NCBI GenBank assembly: GCA_003243425.1
Contig: QFQP01000009.1
Span: 62,001-126,000, forward strand
DNA length: 64,000 nt
Direction: 5' to 3'
From: Archangium gephyra
GTDB taxonomy: Bacteria > Myxococcota > Myxococcia > Myxococcales > Myxococcaceae
Shown: positions 33,486 through 41,609 of the stretch, in pieces
Numbering within the stretch: the stretch's first letter is position 1
Layout: every line of letters starts with the position of its first letter
Translations under genes and position numbers: made by a program
The notes under the pieces: generated by a model
Databases searched by the model: none
Seen by the model: only the letters and a program-made list of their open reading frames with translations
Told to the model about the DNA's origin: nothing

Positions 33486-36400
33486 CAGAAGCTCTCCACG
33501 CTCGCGACGACGCCAGCCTGGCCGTCGGTGCCGTTGAAGTTGCCACCAGCCGGCGAAGGCCCACCCGCACCGCCGGCACCCATCGGGAGGAAGACCGGCA
33601 TCGGGAAGATGTTCGACGCGGTGTAGACGCCCACCGGCAGGGCCGTGCCCGCGACGCCGAAGACCGAGCCGCCGCAGCCACCACCGCCGCCGCTGCCGGC
33701 GCCTCCGTTGCCGCCGCGACCGCCGGGCCCGCCCTGACCTGCGCACCACGCGACCGACGTGTTCAGCCCGCCGCGGCCGCCCTGCCCGCCGAGCCCGCCG
33801 TAGCCACCCGCGCCACCGTTGCCACCAAACCCGCCGAAGCCGAAGTCGACGAGGTTGCCAGTGATGGTGGGCGCCGCGCCGACGACGAACACGCCGAACG
33901 AGCCGCCGCCGCCCGCGCCCGCGTTGCCGAAGCCGCCGCCACAACCGCCCGCTCCACCGCCGCCGCCGGTGCCGCCAAGATCGCCCACGCGACGACCGAT
34001 GGTGCACGTCGCCGGGTTCGTGTTGCGCACGCAGCCGCCACCACCGCCGCCGCCGCCGCCGCGACCTGCCGTGCCATTCGAGCCGCTGGTACCAGCTGCC
34101 GTCGCCCAGTCACCACCCATGATGAAGCCGCGGGTCATCGAGCAACCCAGGCCTCGACCCGTGGGCGTGCCGTCGGCGCCGTTCTGCGCAGCGCCGCCCG
34201 CCAACCCGTCGCCGGGCACCGTGCAGTCGTACTTGCAGAACTGCGTCTGCGACGGGTCGGAGTGCCGGTACACCGCGTTCGAGCCACCGCGGCCGTTCAC
34301 GCCGCCGAACGAGCCGTACTGCTGCGGGTCGAGCTCGAGGTTGGTCCCCGCGCCGAAGTTGCCGGTCGCCATGCACGACGGGTTCGTCCCCGGAGCGCCG
34401 CCGGCCTGCGTCTCGTTGGTGCAGTCCGGGGTGTTGCATTCGCGCGCGTTCACGCCATTGGCGCCGGCGCCACCATTCACGCCCGCCACACCCGGGAGCG
34501 CCGGCGTTCCATCACCGCCGCGACCACCGACGATGTGGTTGTTCTGAATGACCAGCCCGCCCGAGTCGCGCACGTACACCGCGTAGCTGTTGCGCGCGGC
34601 CGTCCCGACGGCAGGCCGCGAGATGACGTCGTACCCACGAATCGTGAAGCCGGAGATGACGGTGGCGGTGCCGCCGAGGCTCTCGGCGTTCACCGTGCCG
34701 CGAAGACCGTTGGCCGGGGGCTCCTGCGCTTCGATGAAGGTGGGGAAGAGCACGATGTCGCGGCGCGCGAAGTTCGACGCGTACCCGCCGTAGAGCTGCA
34801 CGCCAGCGCGCAGCACGACCTGTTCGTCGTACGTGCCCTGGGCCACGAGGATCGCGGTGTGGGTGTTCACGTTGAAGGCGTTGATGGCCTCGCTGATGGT
34901 GCGGAACGGGTTGGCGCGCGTGCCCTGGCTGCTGGTCGACTGGGCCCACACGAAGAGTGACGTCGCTTCGGTGCCGTCGAGGAAATCGCAGTTGCGATCC
35001 ACGTACGGCAAACCCGCCGTGGGGTACGTGGCGTAGCGCTCGGGCTCGTCGACCACCGACGGGTTCGACGCGCATTCGCAGCCGTTGGTCTCTTCCGTGT
35101 CGGCGTTGACGAACTGGTACGTGAAGCCACACGTGCCGTTGGTGCAGCGGGCGCCTGCGCCAAAGCCCGCAGTACACGTCGCGTCGCTGGTGCAGGTCCG
35201 CGTGCAGAAACCGCCGGTGCAGGTCTCTCCTGACGAGCAGGTGTTCGAGTTGGTGCACGCGCGCACGCACTGCCGGTAGGTGGGGTGACAGGTCGCGCCG
35301 CCGCTGCACTCGGAGTCGACGCGGCAAGCGCCACCGCCGCCGACACGTTCGGTGGTGCAGCTGACGATGGCGCAGCCAGGCGTCCCCGCAGCACCGACCA
35401 CGCACCCGCCGTTGGCGTGCTGAATGGTCGGGCTCCAGCGCGCGACGCAGTTGTTGTTGCACGCGCCGCAGTGGGCATCGGCGTCGTAGGTGCCGGTGCC
35501 GCGCGTGTTGATGAAGCCCTCGTCGATCTGCGAATCGCAGTCGTTGTCGCGGCCGTCGCAGAACTCCAGCGAGGTCATCGAGGTGTCACATGCACCGTAG
35601 GTGCCCTGCGCGTTGCACGTCTGCGAGCCGATGCAGGTCGCCGTACCGGAGGTCACGAAGCACGACCGCGAGATGCCCACGCGGTCCGGCGTGCACTGGC
35701 AGCTGTCTCCGTCAGGGACGCAGAGCATCTTTCCGTTCGTCGAGCGGCACGTATTCCCCGAAGGGCAGCAGCCCTGCTCACCGTCGATGCCGGTGCAGCC
35801 TTCGATGATGGAATTCACGCCGCAGTTCTGCGCGCAGAACGTGTCGGGGTCGGTGCCCACGTTCACGCATTCGTCGCCGGGCACGCGGCAGTCGGTCGAG
35901 GTGGTGCACGGGCGGCACTGCGAGGTCGACGCCTTCTCGCAGATCTGCGGGTTGGCGCCTGACGGGTTGAGGTACGCGCCCTTTTCACACAGCCGCGGCA
36001 CGCACTCGCGCTGACCGTTGCGCAGGTCGCAGGTCGCCGCACCGGGAACGACGACGCCACCGTCGGTGAGCAGGTTCTCGAGCACCTGGAAGCAATCGGT
36101 CGCGCAGTTGCCGCACGCGCGCGCGCTCACGTAGTTGCCGTTCGAATCGACGAGGCCGTCGTCGACCTGACCGTCACAGTCGTCGTCGGCGCCGTTGCAC
36201 GTCTCCTCCTTCGGGTCTGGCGCAGAGCACACGAAGCCGAAGCCGCCATCGCCGGTCGAACCGCAGCTCCACAAGCCGGTACACGCGGCGCCCTTGCGGC
36301 AGTTCGGGTACCCGGGAAGGCCGGTGGTGACGAGGTCGGGGTCGATGGAGTCGGTGAGGCCGTCGCAGTCGTTGTCGATGCCGTCACAGATCTCGTCTGA

Positions 36401-37177
36401 CGCCAGCAGCGCATCGCAGCCGGTCCACGTACCTTCCGGCTCACAGGTCTCGACGCCGAAGCAGGTCGCGCGCGGGTTGGTGCGCTTGCACGCACGGGTG
36501 AGGCCTGCCGCCAGCGCGCTGCACTCGCACGTGTTGCTGGTGGGAATGCACTGCCGCGCGCCGCCGGTCGTGGCGCGACAGACACTGCCGCTCGGGCACA
36601 TGCCGGTCAGCGAACAGTCGGTCGTACAGAACGTGCCCGCGTCGCCGATGCGCGTGCAGCGATCGCCGATGGCGTTGCAGTCGGAATCAGCGTCACACGC
36701 CAGGCACTGCACCCGAATCGGCGGCGCGCAGAGGAACGCGGCCCCCGCATCGGCCGGCGCCTGCTTGCAGTCGTAGTTCTTGTCGCAGCCGGTGCCACCG
36801 TCGGTCGCACACGCGGCGCTGCACACGCGACCATTGCCGGGCCCCGCCGGCAGACACGGGCCGAACAGACATTCGGAGTCTTGCGCGCAAGGCCAGCCCA
36901 GCTCGCCCGGCCGTCCCGCGTCGGGAATCTCGAAGCACTTGCCGTCGAGACACTCGCTGCCCACCGGGCAGTCCTCCTTCACTTTGCACTCGCAGGTGCC
37001 GTCGAGGAGACAATCGGGCTCACGCGTCGGCGTGAAACAGGCGCTCAGCGAAATCGCCGCGAGCACGAAGAAGATCGAGAGCGGCCGCGAACAGCGACCT
37101 GAAAATCCGAAGGGCATGGGCGTGGGCTGCTGCTGGTTCACGCGTCGGCCAACGCGCAGTGGGAGGGGACCATACAC
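33485..37177 (-). CDS. Giant lipoprotein, tandem paralogue with MopE motifs, DUF1565 helix and glycine-rich tail
   Basis: 1230 residues from a GTG at 37177 preceded by GGAGGGG at 8 bases. An internal ATG at 37117 gives a neater signal peptide and may be the true start. The lipobox is SLSAC. Cysteine-rich repeats come first, then MopE motifs CDGIDNDCDGLTDS, CNGADDDCDGQVDDGL and CDGRDNDCDSQIDEGF. The beta-helix part begins LFVWAQSTSSQGTRANPFRT and contains AGVQLYGGYASNFARRD, nearly the same wording as the downstream paralogue. A glycine-rich region with scattered cysteines follows. Probably surface-exposed and metal-binding. Tandem duplication with divergence is the simplest history. Confidence 0.85.
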   Translation of the reverse strand: MYGPLPLRVGRRVNQQQPTPMPFGFSGRCSRPLSIFFVLAAISLSACFTPTREPDCLLDGTCECKVKEDCPVGSECLDGKCFEIPDAGRPGELGWPCAQDSECLFGPCLPAGPGNGRVCSAACATDGGTGCDKNYDCKQAPADAGAAFLCAPPIRVQCLACDADSDCNAIGDRCTRIGDAGTFCTTDCSLTGMCPSGSVCRATTGGARQCIPTSNTCECSALAAGLTRACKRTNPRATCFGVETCEPEGTWTGCDALLASDEICDGIDNDCDGLTDSIDPDLVTTGLPGYPNCRKGAACTGLWSCGSTGDGGFGFVCSAPDPKEETCNGADDDCDGQVDDGLVDSNGNYVSARACGNCATDCFQVLENLLTDGGVVVPGAATCDLRNGQRECVPRLCEKGAYLNPSGANPQICEKASTSQCRPCTTSTDCRVPGDECVNVGTDPDTFCAQNCGVNSIIEGCTGIDGEQGCCPSGNTCRSTNGKMLCVPDGDSCQCTPDRVGISRSCFVTSGTATCIGSQTCNAQGTYGACDTSMTSLEFCDGRDNDCDSQIDEGFINTRGTGTYDADAHCGACNNNCVARWSPTIQHANGGCVVGAAGTPGCAIVSCTTERVGGGGACRVDSECSGGATCHPTYRQCVRACTNSNTCSSGETCTGGFCTRTCTSDATCTAGFGAGARCTNGTCGFTYQFVNADTEETNGCECASNPSVVDEPERYATYPTAGLPYVDRNCDFLDGTEATSLFVWAQSTSSQGTRANPFRTISEAINAFNVNTHTAILVAQGTYDEQVVLRAGVQLYGGYASNFARRDIVLFPTFIEAQEPPANGLRGTVNAESLGGTATVISGFTIRGYDVISRPAVGTAARNSYAVYVRDSGGLVIQNNHIVGGRGGDGTPALPGVAGVNGGAGANGVNARECNTPDCTNETQAGGAPGTNPSCMATGNFGAGTNLELDPQQYGSFGGVNGRGGSNAVYRHSDPSQTQFCKYDCTVPGDGLAGGAAQNGADGTPTGRGLGCSMTRGFIMGGDWATAAGTSGSNGTAGRGGGGGGGGGCVRNTNPATCTIGRRVGDLGGTGGGGGAGGCGGGFGNAGAGGGGSFGVFVVGAAPTITGNLVDFGFGGFGGNGGAGGYGGLGGQGGRGGLNTSVAWCAGQGGPGGRGGNGGAGSGGGGGCGGSVFGVAGTALPVGVYTASNIFPMPVFLPMGAGGAGGPSPAGGNFNGTDGQAGVVASVESF

Positions 37178-37199
37178 GCGGCGTTCCCCTCCGAGTAGT

Positions 37200-37214
37200 G
37201 CCAGGAAAGTGCCG
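37200..37214 (-). promoter_or_regulatory. Candidate sigma-54-type element before the giant lipoprotein operon
   Basis: On the minus strand CGGCAC, five bases, then TGGC resembles the -24/-12 consensus TGGCAC-N5-TTGC with two mismatches and correct GG-to-GC spacing of 10 bases. A start about 12 bases downstream would cut into the GGAGGGG site before the GTG at 37177, but would suit the internal ATG at 37117. Weak evidence. Confidence 0.25.
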
Positions 37215-37287
37215 ACAGCTTCAGAAATTCGTCATGCATGCGTAGGCAGTGCCGCGCTTTGCACACCACGCGCCGAGACAAGACGAA

Positions 37288-37315
37288 GCCCACGCACCTG
37301 AGAAGGCACGTGGGC
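37288..37315 (-). terminator. Intrinsic-type terminator after the VIT-vWA gene
   Basis: Arms GCCCACG / CGTGGGC are perfect and the stem can extend to 11 pairs with two wobbles around a TTCTCA loop. On the minus strand it is followed by TTCGTCTTGTC. It lies 27 bases past the stop at 37342 and so ends that gene's transcript before the giant-lipoprotein operon promoter. Confidence 0.65.
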
Positions 37316-37341
37316 CGCGGTCTTCACGAGATCCTCGCGGG

Positions 37342-39669
37342 TTACTTGAGGAAGTTGGTCACCGCCTCCACCTTTGCCTCACCGCCAGCCGGGTCGATGA
37401 CCACGCTCTTGTCCTTGCCGACCACGATGACCAGGCGGTCCGAGAGCGCGAGGGCAGCCTTCAACTCGGGCCGGGCCTTGAGCAGCGCGAAGTAGGCATC
37501 AGACAGGTACTTCACCTTGAGCTGCTTGCCGGTGCCGCTGAGGGCCTCGGAGTCGATCCACCCGCCGTTGCGGAAGATGAAGGTGCGGCCCGACGCGCTG
37601 CGAACCGGCTCGTCGACGCGCTCGCCCTCGTTCTGCTCCTTCATCTTCTTGAGCGCTTTCGAGATGGCGATGCCGTCTTTGCCGTCGGCCCTGCCCATCG
37701 ACTCTTGCTTCGAAGGCCCGGCGGCACGGAAGGCCTTGTCGTACGAGTCGTCGGCCGGCACCGCTTCGGCAGCGGGCGTCTTCGGCGACGGAGCGGCGAT
37801 GCCCTGCGGCGCAGCACCACCACCCAGACCACCGAAGAAGCCGCTCGCGGAGCCCTTGGCCGACTTCTCTTCGTCACGACCGCGCGTGGCCCACGGCTGC
37901 GGAGGCGGCGGCGGCACCGGGCGGTTCTGCGCGACCGGCATCGGCGTGTCTTCGACCACGAGATACGAGGTGTACGGCGTGACGATGCCGTACTTCTTTC
38001 CAAGCGCGACGATCTCGTCCTTCAGCTCCGGCTTCTCGCCGCGCAGACGGATTTCCTCGAGCAGGTAGCCGACTTTGCGAATCGCCCAGAGGCGGGGGAC
38101 GAAGTCGAACTGCTTGCTCTCTTTCGCAGCGTCGGCGCGGTACTCGAAGACCTGCTTCTTGCCGTTGAACGAGCCGGTCAGCAGCACGGTGCCGTCTTTC
38201 GGCGTGCGGTAGCGGCCCATGACGACCAGCTGACTGCCCTTGAAGAGGTCGCCCAGGCGCTTCGGGTACACGTCGTAGGCACCGAAGGCGCTCAGATCCA
38301 ACGCGAGGTCCGAGAGCACGGGGTTGGCGACCTTGTCGAAGAAGCCGCCGATCTTCACTTCGAAGTCACGGCCATCGCGCGCGAAGTCGCTGGTGCCCTG
38401 CCCTTCGTCGGCCACGCGATCGAGCAACCGCGCGTTGAGATCGTCACCGACACCGAACGTGAAGACGCGCGAACCGGTGTTGGCTGCCTTCGCGTTCTTG
38501 CTGATGGTGGCCTCGTCGGTCTCGCCGACCGTGGGGTGACCGTCGGTGATGAACATCACCATGTGCGGTTTGTCCCCGCGGTTGGCGCCGTCTTTGAGCG
38601 CGCGCACCATGGCTTCGTCGATCGCCGTGCCGCCGATGGCCTCGAGTGCACTGACGAAGTCGACGGCCTTCTTCACGTTCGCTTCGTTGGCCGACTGCGG
38701 CTTTTCGAACAGCGCTTCGACGTCGGTCGAGAAGCGCACCACGTTGAACTCGTCGCGCGGGTTCAACTTCTGCACGCAATACTTCAGCGAGTCGCGCGCC
38801 AGCTTCATGCGATCGCCCATCATCGAACCCGACGTGTCGATGACGAAGGTGACGCGCTTGGCGATGATCTCGTCAGCCTTGAGCTCGGCTTTCGGAGAAA
38901 TGAGCGCCATGAAGAAGCCGGGCTGCTCGGGGTCGGGCCGGTGCGACATGAACGTGAGCCCGACCGCCTTGTCGGACACCGTGTAATAGAGGTCGAGGTC
39001 CTTCGAGATGTCGGTGCCCGCACCGAGCTCGAGCCCAGCGATCGCGTTGTTCTCGCTCTTGCGCGAGACGCCAAGTCGGTGCGTGGGCGAGTAGATGCTG
39101 CGCAGCGGGGTCTTCGACTTGATGTTCGCCGAGAAGGTGAAGTCCTGCTTCACGGTGAGCTTCGGCGCGCCGCGAGTGCTGGCGCCGAGTGGGTAGTGGT
39201 ACGTGTAGATACCGGCGTTGAAGTCGAGCACCTGGCTGAAAGTGAGCTCGATTTTCTGTTCGCCGTTCGCGGGCACCGGGAACACTCGCGCACGGAAGGC
39301 GTCGGAGTCGACGTACTCGAGCAGGCCGGGGTCCTGCAGGCGGCGCACGATGCCTTCGTAGATGTCGGTGGCCTTCTGCTTTTCGAGCACCTCGCCTTTG
39401 GTCTTCTTGCCGTTGATGTAGAGGTAGAAGTCCTGCAGCGCGGCGCCTTTGGGCAGCGGGAAGACGTAGTGCGCTTCGAGCTGGCGCGGGCTCGAGTTGA
39501 CGAAGACCTGTTCGACTTTGGTGACGGCGGCTCCGTCGACGATCTCGACGGCCACGCGTTGGTACTTGATGCCCAGCGGCCCCATCGACGTGTCCGTCGG
39601 GATCAACATGCCCTGCGCGAGCGCGAGCGGTGCCGCGAGGACCGTGGCGAGAAGCAGAAGTCGGTTCAT
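37342..39669 (-). CDS. VIT and von Willebrand factor A domain secreted protein
   Basis: 775 residues with signal peptide MNRLLLLATVLAAPLALA. A VIT domain (about 20-150) includes VEQVFVNSSPRQLEAHYVFPLP and EGIVRRLQDPGLLEYV. A vWA domain starts near 280 with the MIDAS motif FVIDTSGSM and continues MVMFITDGHPTVGE. The C-terminal third holds a proline-rich linker and a helical segment with a KKMKEQNEGERV charge cluster. VIT-vWA proteins bind metal-dependent ligands, often on the cell surface; the role here is unknown. GGAGGGGG precedes the ATG. Confidence 0.9.
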   Translation of the reverse strand: MNRLLLLATVLAAPLALAQGMLIPTDTSMGPLGIKYQRVAVEIVDGAAVTKVEQVFVNSSPRQLEAHYVFPLPKGAALQDFYLYINGKKTKGEVLEKQKATDIYEGIVRRLQDPGLLEYVDSDAFRARVFPVPANGEQKIELTFSQVLDFNAGIYTYHYPLGASTRGAPKLTVKQDFTFSANIKSKTPLRSIYSPTHRLGVSRKSENNAIAGLELGAGTDISKDLDLYYTVSDKAVGLTFMSHRPDPEQPGFFMALISPKAELKADEIIAKRVTFVIDTSGSMMGDRMKLARDSLKYCVQKLNPRDEFNVVRFSTDVEALFEKPQSANEANVKKAVDFVSALEAIGGTAIDEAMVRALKDGANRGDKPHMVMFITDGHPTVGETDEATISKNAKAANTGSRVFTFGVGDDLNARLLDRVADEGQGTSDFARDGRDFEVKIGGFFDKVANPVLSDLALDLSAFGAYDVYPKRLGDLFKGSQLVVMGRYRTPKDGTVLLTGSFNGKKQVFEYRADAAKESKQFDFVPRLWAIRKVGYLLEEIRLRGEKPELKDEIVALGKKYGIVTPYTSYLVVEDTPMPVAQNRPVPPPPPQPWATRGRDEEKSAKGSASGFFGGLGGGAAPQGIAAPSPKTPAAEAVPADDSYDKAFRAAGPSKQESMGRADGKDGIAISKALKKMKEQNEGERVDEPVRSASGRTFIFRNGGWIDSEALSGTGKQLKVKYLSDAYFALLKARPELKAALALSDRLVIVVGKDKSVVIDPAGGEAKVEAVTNFLK

Positions 39670-39756
39670 TCCCCCTCCAACGTGCGTGGAGCGGGAAGGA
39701 TCTCACAGAGTGTGAAAAGTCTCGCGCTTCCGACGAGTTACGGACGCGCGTGGTAA

Positions 39757-40219
39757 TCAGCGGCGGTTCACGTTGATGGGCCGGTCGCCGTGCTTGCGGA
39801 CTGTGCGGTCGGTGTGAAAGCGCCGGAGATTTCGCCGAGCGCGGCGTTCGAGAAGCAGTTGTCGGTGGCGCTTCCGAAGTGGGGTGACGGCGCGATCGAA
39901 GTGAAGCTCGGGTTGTCGACGGTGAAGTTGAAGCCGGTGACGGCGCGCGAAGGCTCAAAGCTCGAGCATGACGGTGCCTACGCCGTGTTCGCGGAGCAGT
40001 TCACGTCGAAACGCCGGCTCCTGCAGCGCACCGACTGGCGGCCGCACGGGCCCCCCCGGCGGCGGCTCGAACACAATTGGCGGCGAAGGCGGCGGCGGTG
40101 TCCAACCGCCCACCGGCTGCGGCTGCACGTCGACCTCGTTCGCCCCACTGCTCATGCTCGGCGGCCTGTGGCGCGGCCGAACGCGTCGGCGTCACGTCAT
40201 CCCGGCTGCGCTGGTGTAG
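39757..40219 (+). pseudogene. Frameshifted remnant of a MYXO-CTERM protein
   Basis: An open frame from 39757 (possible GTG start at 39790) reads plausible protein such as AFEKQLSVALPKWGDGAIEV up to about FAEQFTSKRR. It then decays to arginine-rich nonsense. The next frame over reads a glycine-rich linker (PPGGGSNTIGGEGGGG) and then TGCGCTSTSFAPLLMLGGLW with RGRTRRR, a good MYXO-CTERM tail, ending at the TAG 40217-40219. The two halves join if one base is removed; a run of seven C at 40051-40057 is the obvious place. It also lacks a convincing start or signal peptide, so the 5' end may be lost too. A real pseudogene, a phase-variable gene or a sequencing error are all possible. Confidence 0.6.
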
Positions 40220-40229
40220 ACGGCGCGTG

Positions 40230-41003
40230 ATGCCGCTCCTGCCCGCTGACGCCCGGGAAATCTTCGAACGCGAGGGCTGGTACGTCGCGCGCTACCTCTT
40301 CGCGGGCGAGCAGATCACCTCGCTCCTCGACGCCAGCAAACGCCTCGAAGCCGAAGCGGCCGACTTCGATCGCAACCGGCTGCTTCGCGGCGTGAGCTTC
40401 GAACTGCAGACCGCCACCGGCCGTCGCGGCGAACCACCGGTCTTCCTCGGCGCGCTCCGAAAGATCCGATTTCCCTCGAAACGAGAGAGCGCCTTTCAGG
40501 CCCTCCGTTCCAACCCCACGCTCTTTCAAGCGCTCGACGAGCTCGGCCTGCCGACACCGAAGTGCATGGTCGATCAGCTCAACTTCAAGCTGCCGCGCGT
40601 CGGCACCGGCTTCCCGTTTCATCAAGACACGTACTTCGTTCAAGGCACCTCGAAGACTCGCATCGAACGGCACGGAGGCATCAACCTCGTCATCGCGCTC
40701 GACCACGCCGACGAAGGCAACGGAGGCCTCGAAGTACTCGGCCGCACGCACCACTCGGAAGTCGCGTTCACCTACGACCGCGCGTCGACCAACGAAGGCG
40801 TGTTCGACGAAACGCACCGCACCGCCCTCGCGCTCGAACCGGGTGACACGCTGTTCTTCCACCCGCTCCTCGCGCACGGCAGCGGCAACAACCGTTCAGA
40901 CCGTCATCGCCGCGTGGTGACGATGTGGTTCCGAGGTGGAGGTTCGACCGTTCGTGCCGGTGGAAAACAGCGCCCGTTGCCTCGCGAAAGAGAGTCCCGA
41001 TGA
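40230..41003 (+). CDS. Phytanoyl-CoA dioxygenase family (PhyH) Fe(II)/2-oxoglutarate oxygenase
   Basis: 257 residues from the ATG at 40230. The iron ligands appear as HQD in GFPFHQDTYF and the distal histidine in LLAHGSGNNRS. The C-terminal arginine cluster after VVTMWF can bind 2-oxoglutarate. Family members hydroxylate lipids or small secondary-metabolite substrates. The neighbours give no pathway. The downstream lipoprotein start overlaps its stop (ATGA), so the two are coupled. Substrate unknown. Confidence 0.85.
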   Translation: MPLLPADAREIFEREGWYVARYLFAGEQITSLLDASKRLEAEAADFDRNRLLRGVSFELQTATGRRGEPPVFLGALRKIRFPSKRESAFQALRSNPTLFQALDELGLPTPKCMVDQLNFKLPRVGTGFPFHQDTYFVQGTSKTRIERHGGINLVIALDHADEGNGGLEVLGRTHHSEVAFTYDRASTNEGVFDETHRTALALEPGDTLFFHPLLAHGSGNNRSDRHRRVVTMWFRGGGSTVRAGGKQRPLPRERESR

Positions 41004-41425
41004 ATCGCGTCATCGTGCTCGCTGCGCTGGTGCTCGCTGCCTGCGGTGAAATCTGTCCGGACGTGCTGCACATTCCGGTGCTCACCTTCGAGTTGCCGGA
41101 AGCCGAAGCCACGGCCTTCGACCAGGCTCCGTGCGTGGTGACGACGTGCCTCGACGACACCTGCTGGGAAGGCACCGCGAACCCGTCGAACAGTTTGATC
41201 ACATGGAACGTCGACACGCGCCGACTGCAGGTCGAGCAGCGTCGCGTCGTGAACGGGACGAGCACGATCGTACGGGGCGCACCGTCGAGCGACGTGTCCC
41301 TCTCTGCCTCACGCGATGGCGGCGTTCTCTTCATCCATCGTTGGGACGACGTGCCCTTCGACGATGGGAGCAAACCCGGAACGTCGTGCAGCGGCCCCGA
41401 GACGTCGGAAGTCCTTCGGTTCTGA
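41000..41425 (+). CDS. Small lipoprotein of unknown function
   Basis: 141 residues starting at the ATG overlapping the PhyH stop. The signal peptide MNRVIVLAALVLAAC has a good lipobox (LAAC). The mature part has cysteines at APCVVTTCLDDTCWE and near the end, probably disulphide-bonded, and a stretch of polar beta-strand character. No family recognised. The coupling to a dioxygenase suggests a shared regulatory unit rather than a direct functional link. Confidence 0.75.
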   Translation: MNRVIVLAALVLAACGEICPDVLHIPVLTFELPEAEATAFDQAPCVVTTCLDDTCWEGTANPSNSLITWNVDTRRLQVEQRRVVNGTSTIVRGAPSSDVSLSASRDGGVLFIHRWDDVPFDDGSKPGTSCSGPETSEVLRF

Positions 41426-41609
41426 AACCCCAGAAGTGACCCGCATAGATAAGCGGTACAGACAGGCGTTCAGTACGCCGGTGTGTGCGCACGACTACTC
41501 AACGGCGGACGCGAAAATCGAAGCGCAGCGCGGCGACAACGCGTGGCTTCGATGAGCGACTTTTTCCGCGCCCACGGCGGCGCACGGTCCCCTACATTCC
41601 GCGAACGCC

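Noticed and set aside
31386..33626. A 746-residue plus-strand frame antisense to the giant lipoprotein
   Set aside because: Alanine/arginine/valine low complexity, no signal or motifs, and it lies over the MopE and beta-helix codons of the real gene.
37249..39756. An 835-residue open frame on the plus strand opposite the VIT-vWA gene
   Set aside because: It mirrors a gene with clear VIT and vWA motifs. The product is histidine/arginine/valine-rich with no domain, the usual antisense shadow at very high GC.
40001..40195. A small minus-strand gene under the frameshifted remnant
   Set aside because: Alanine/arginine low complexity; the plus strand has a recognisable MYXO-CTERM tail instead.
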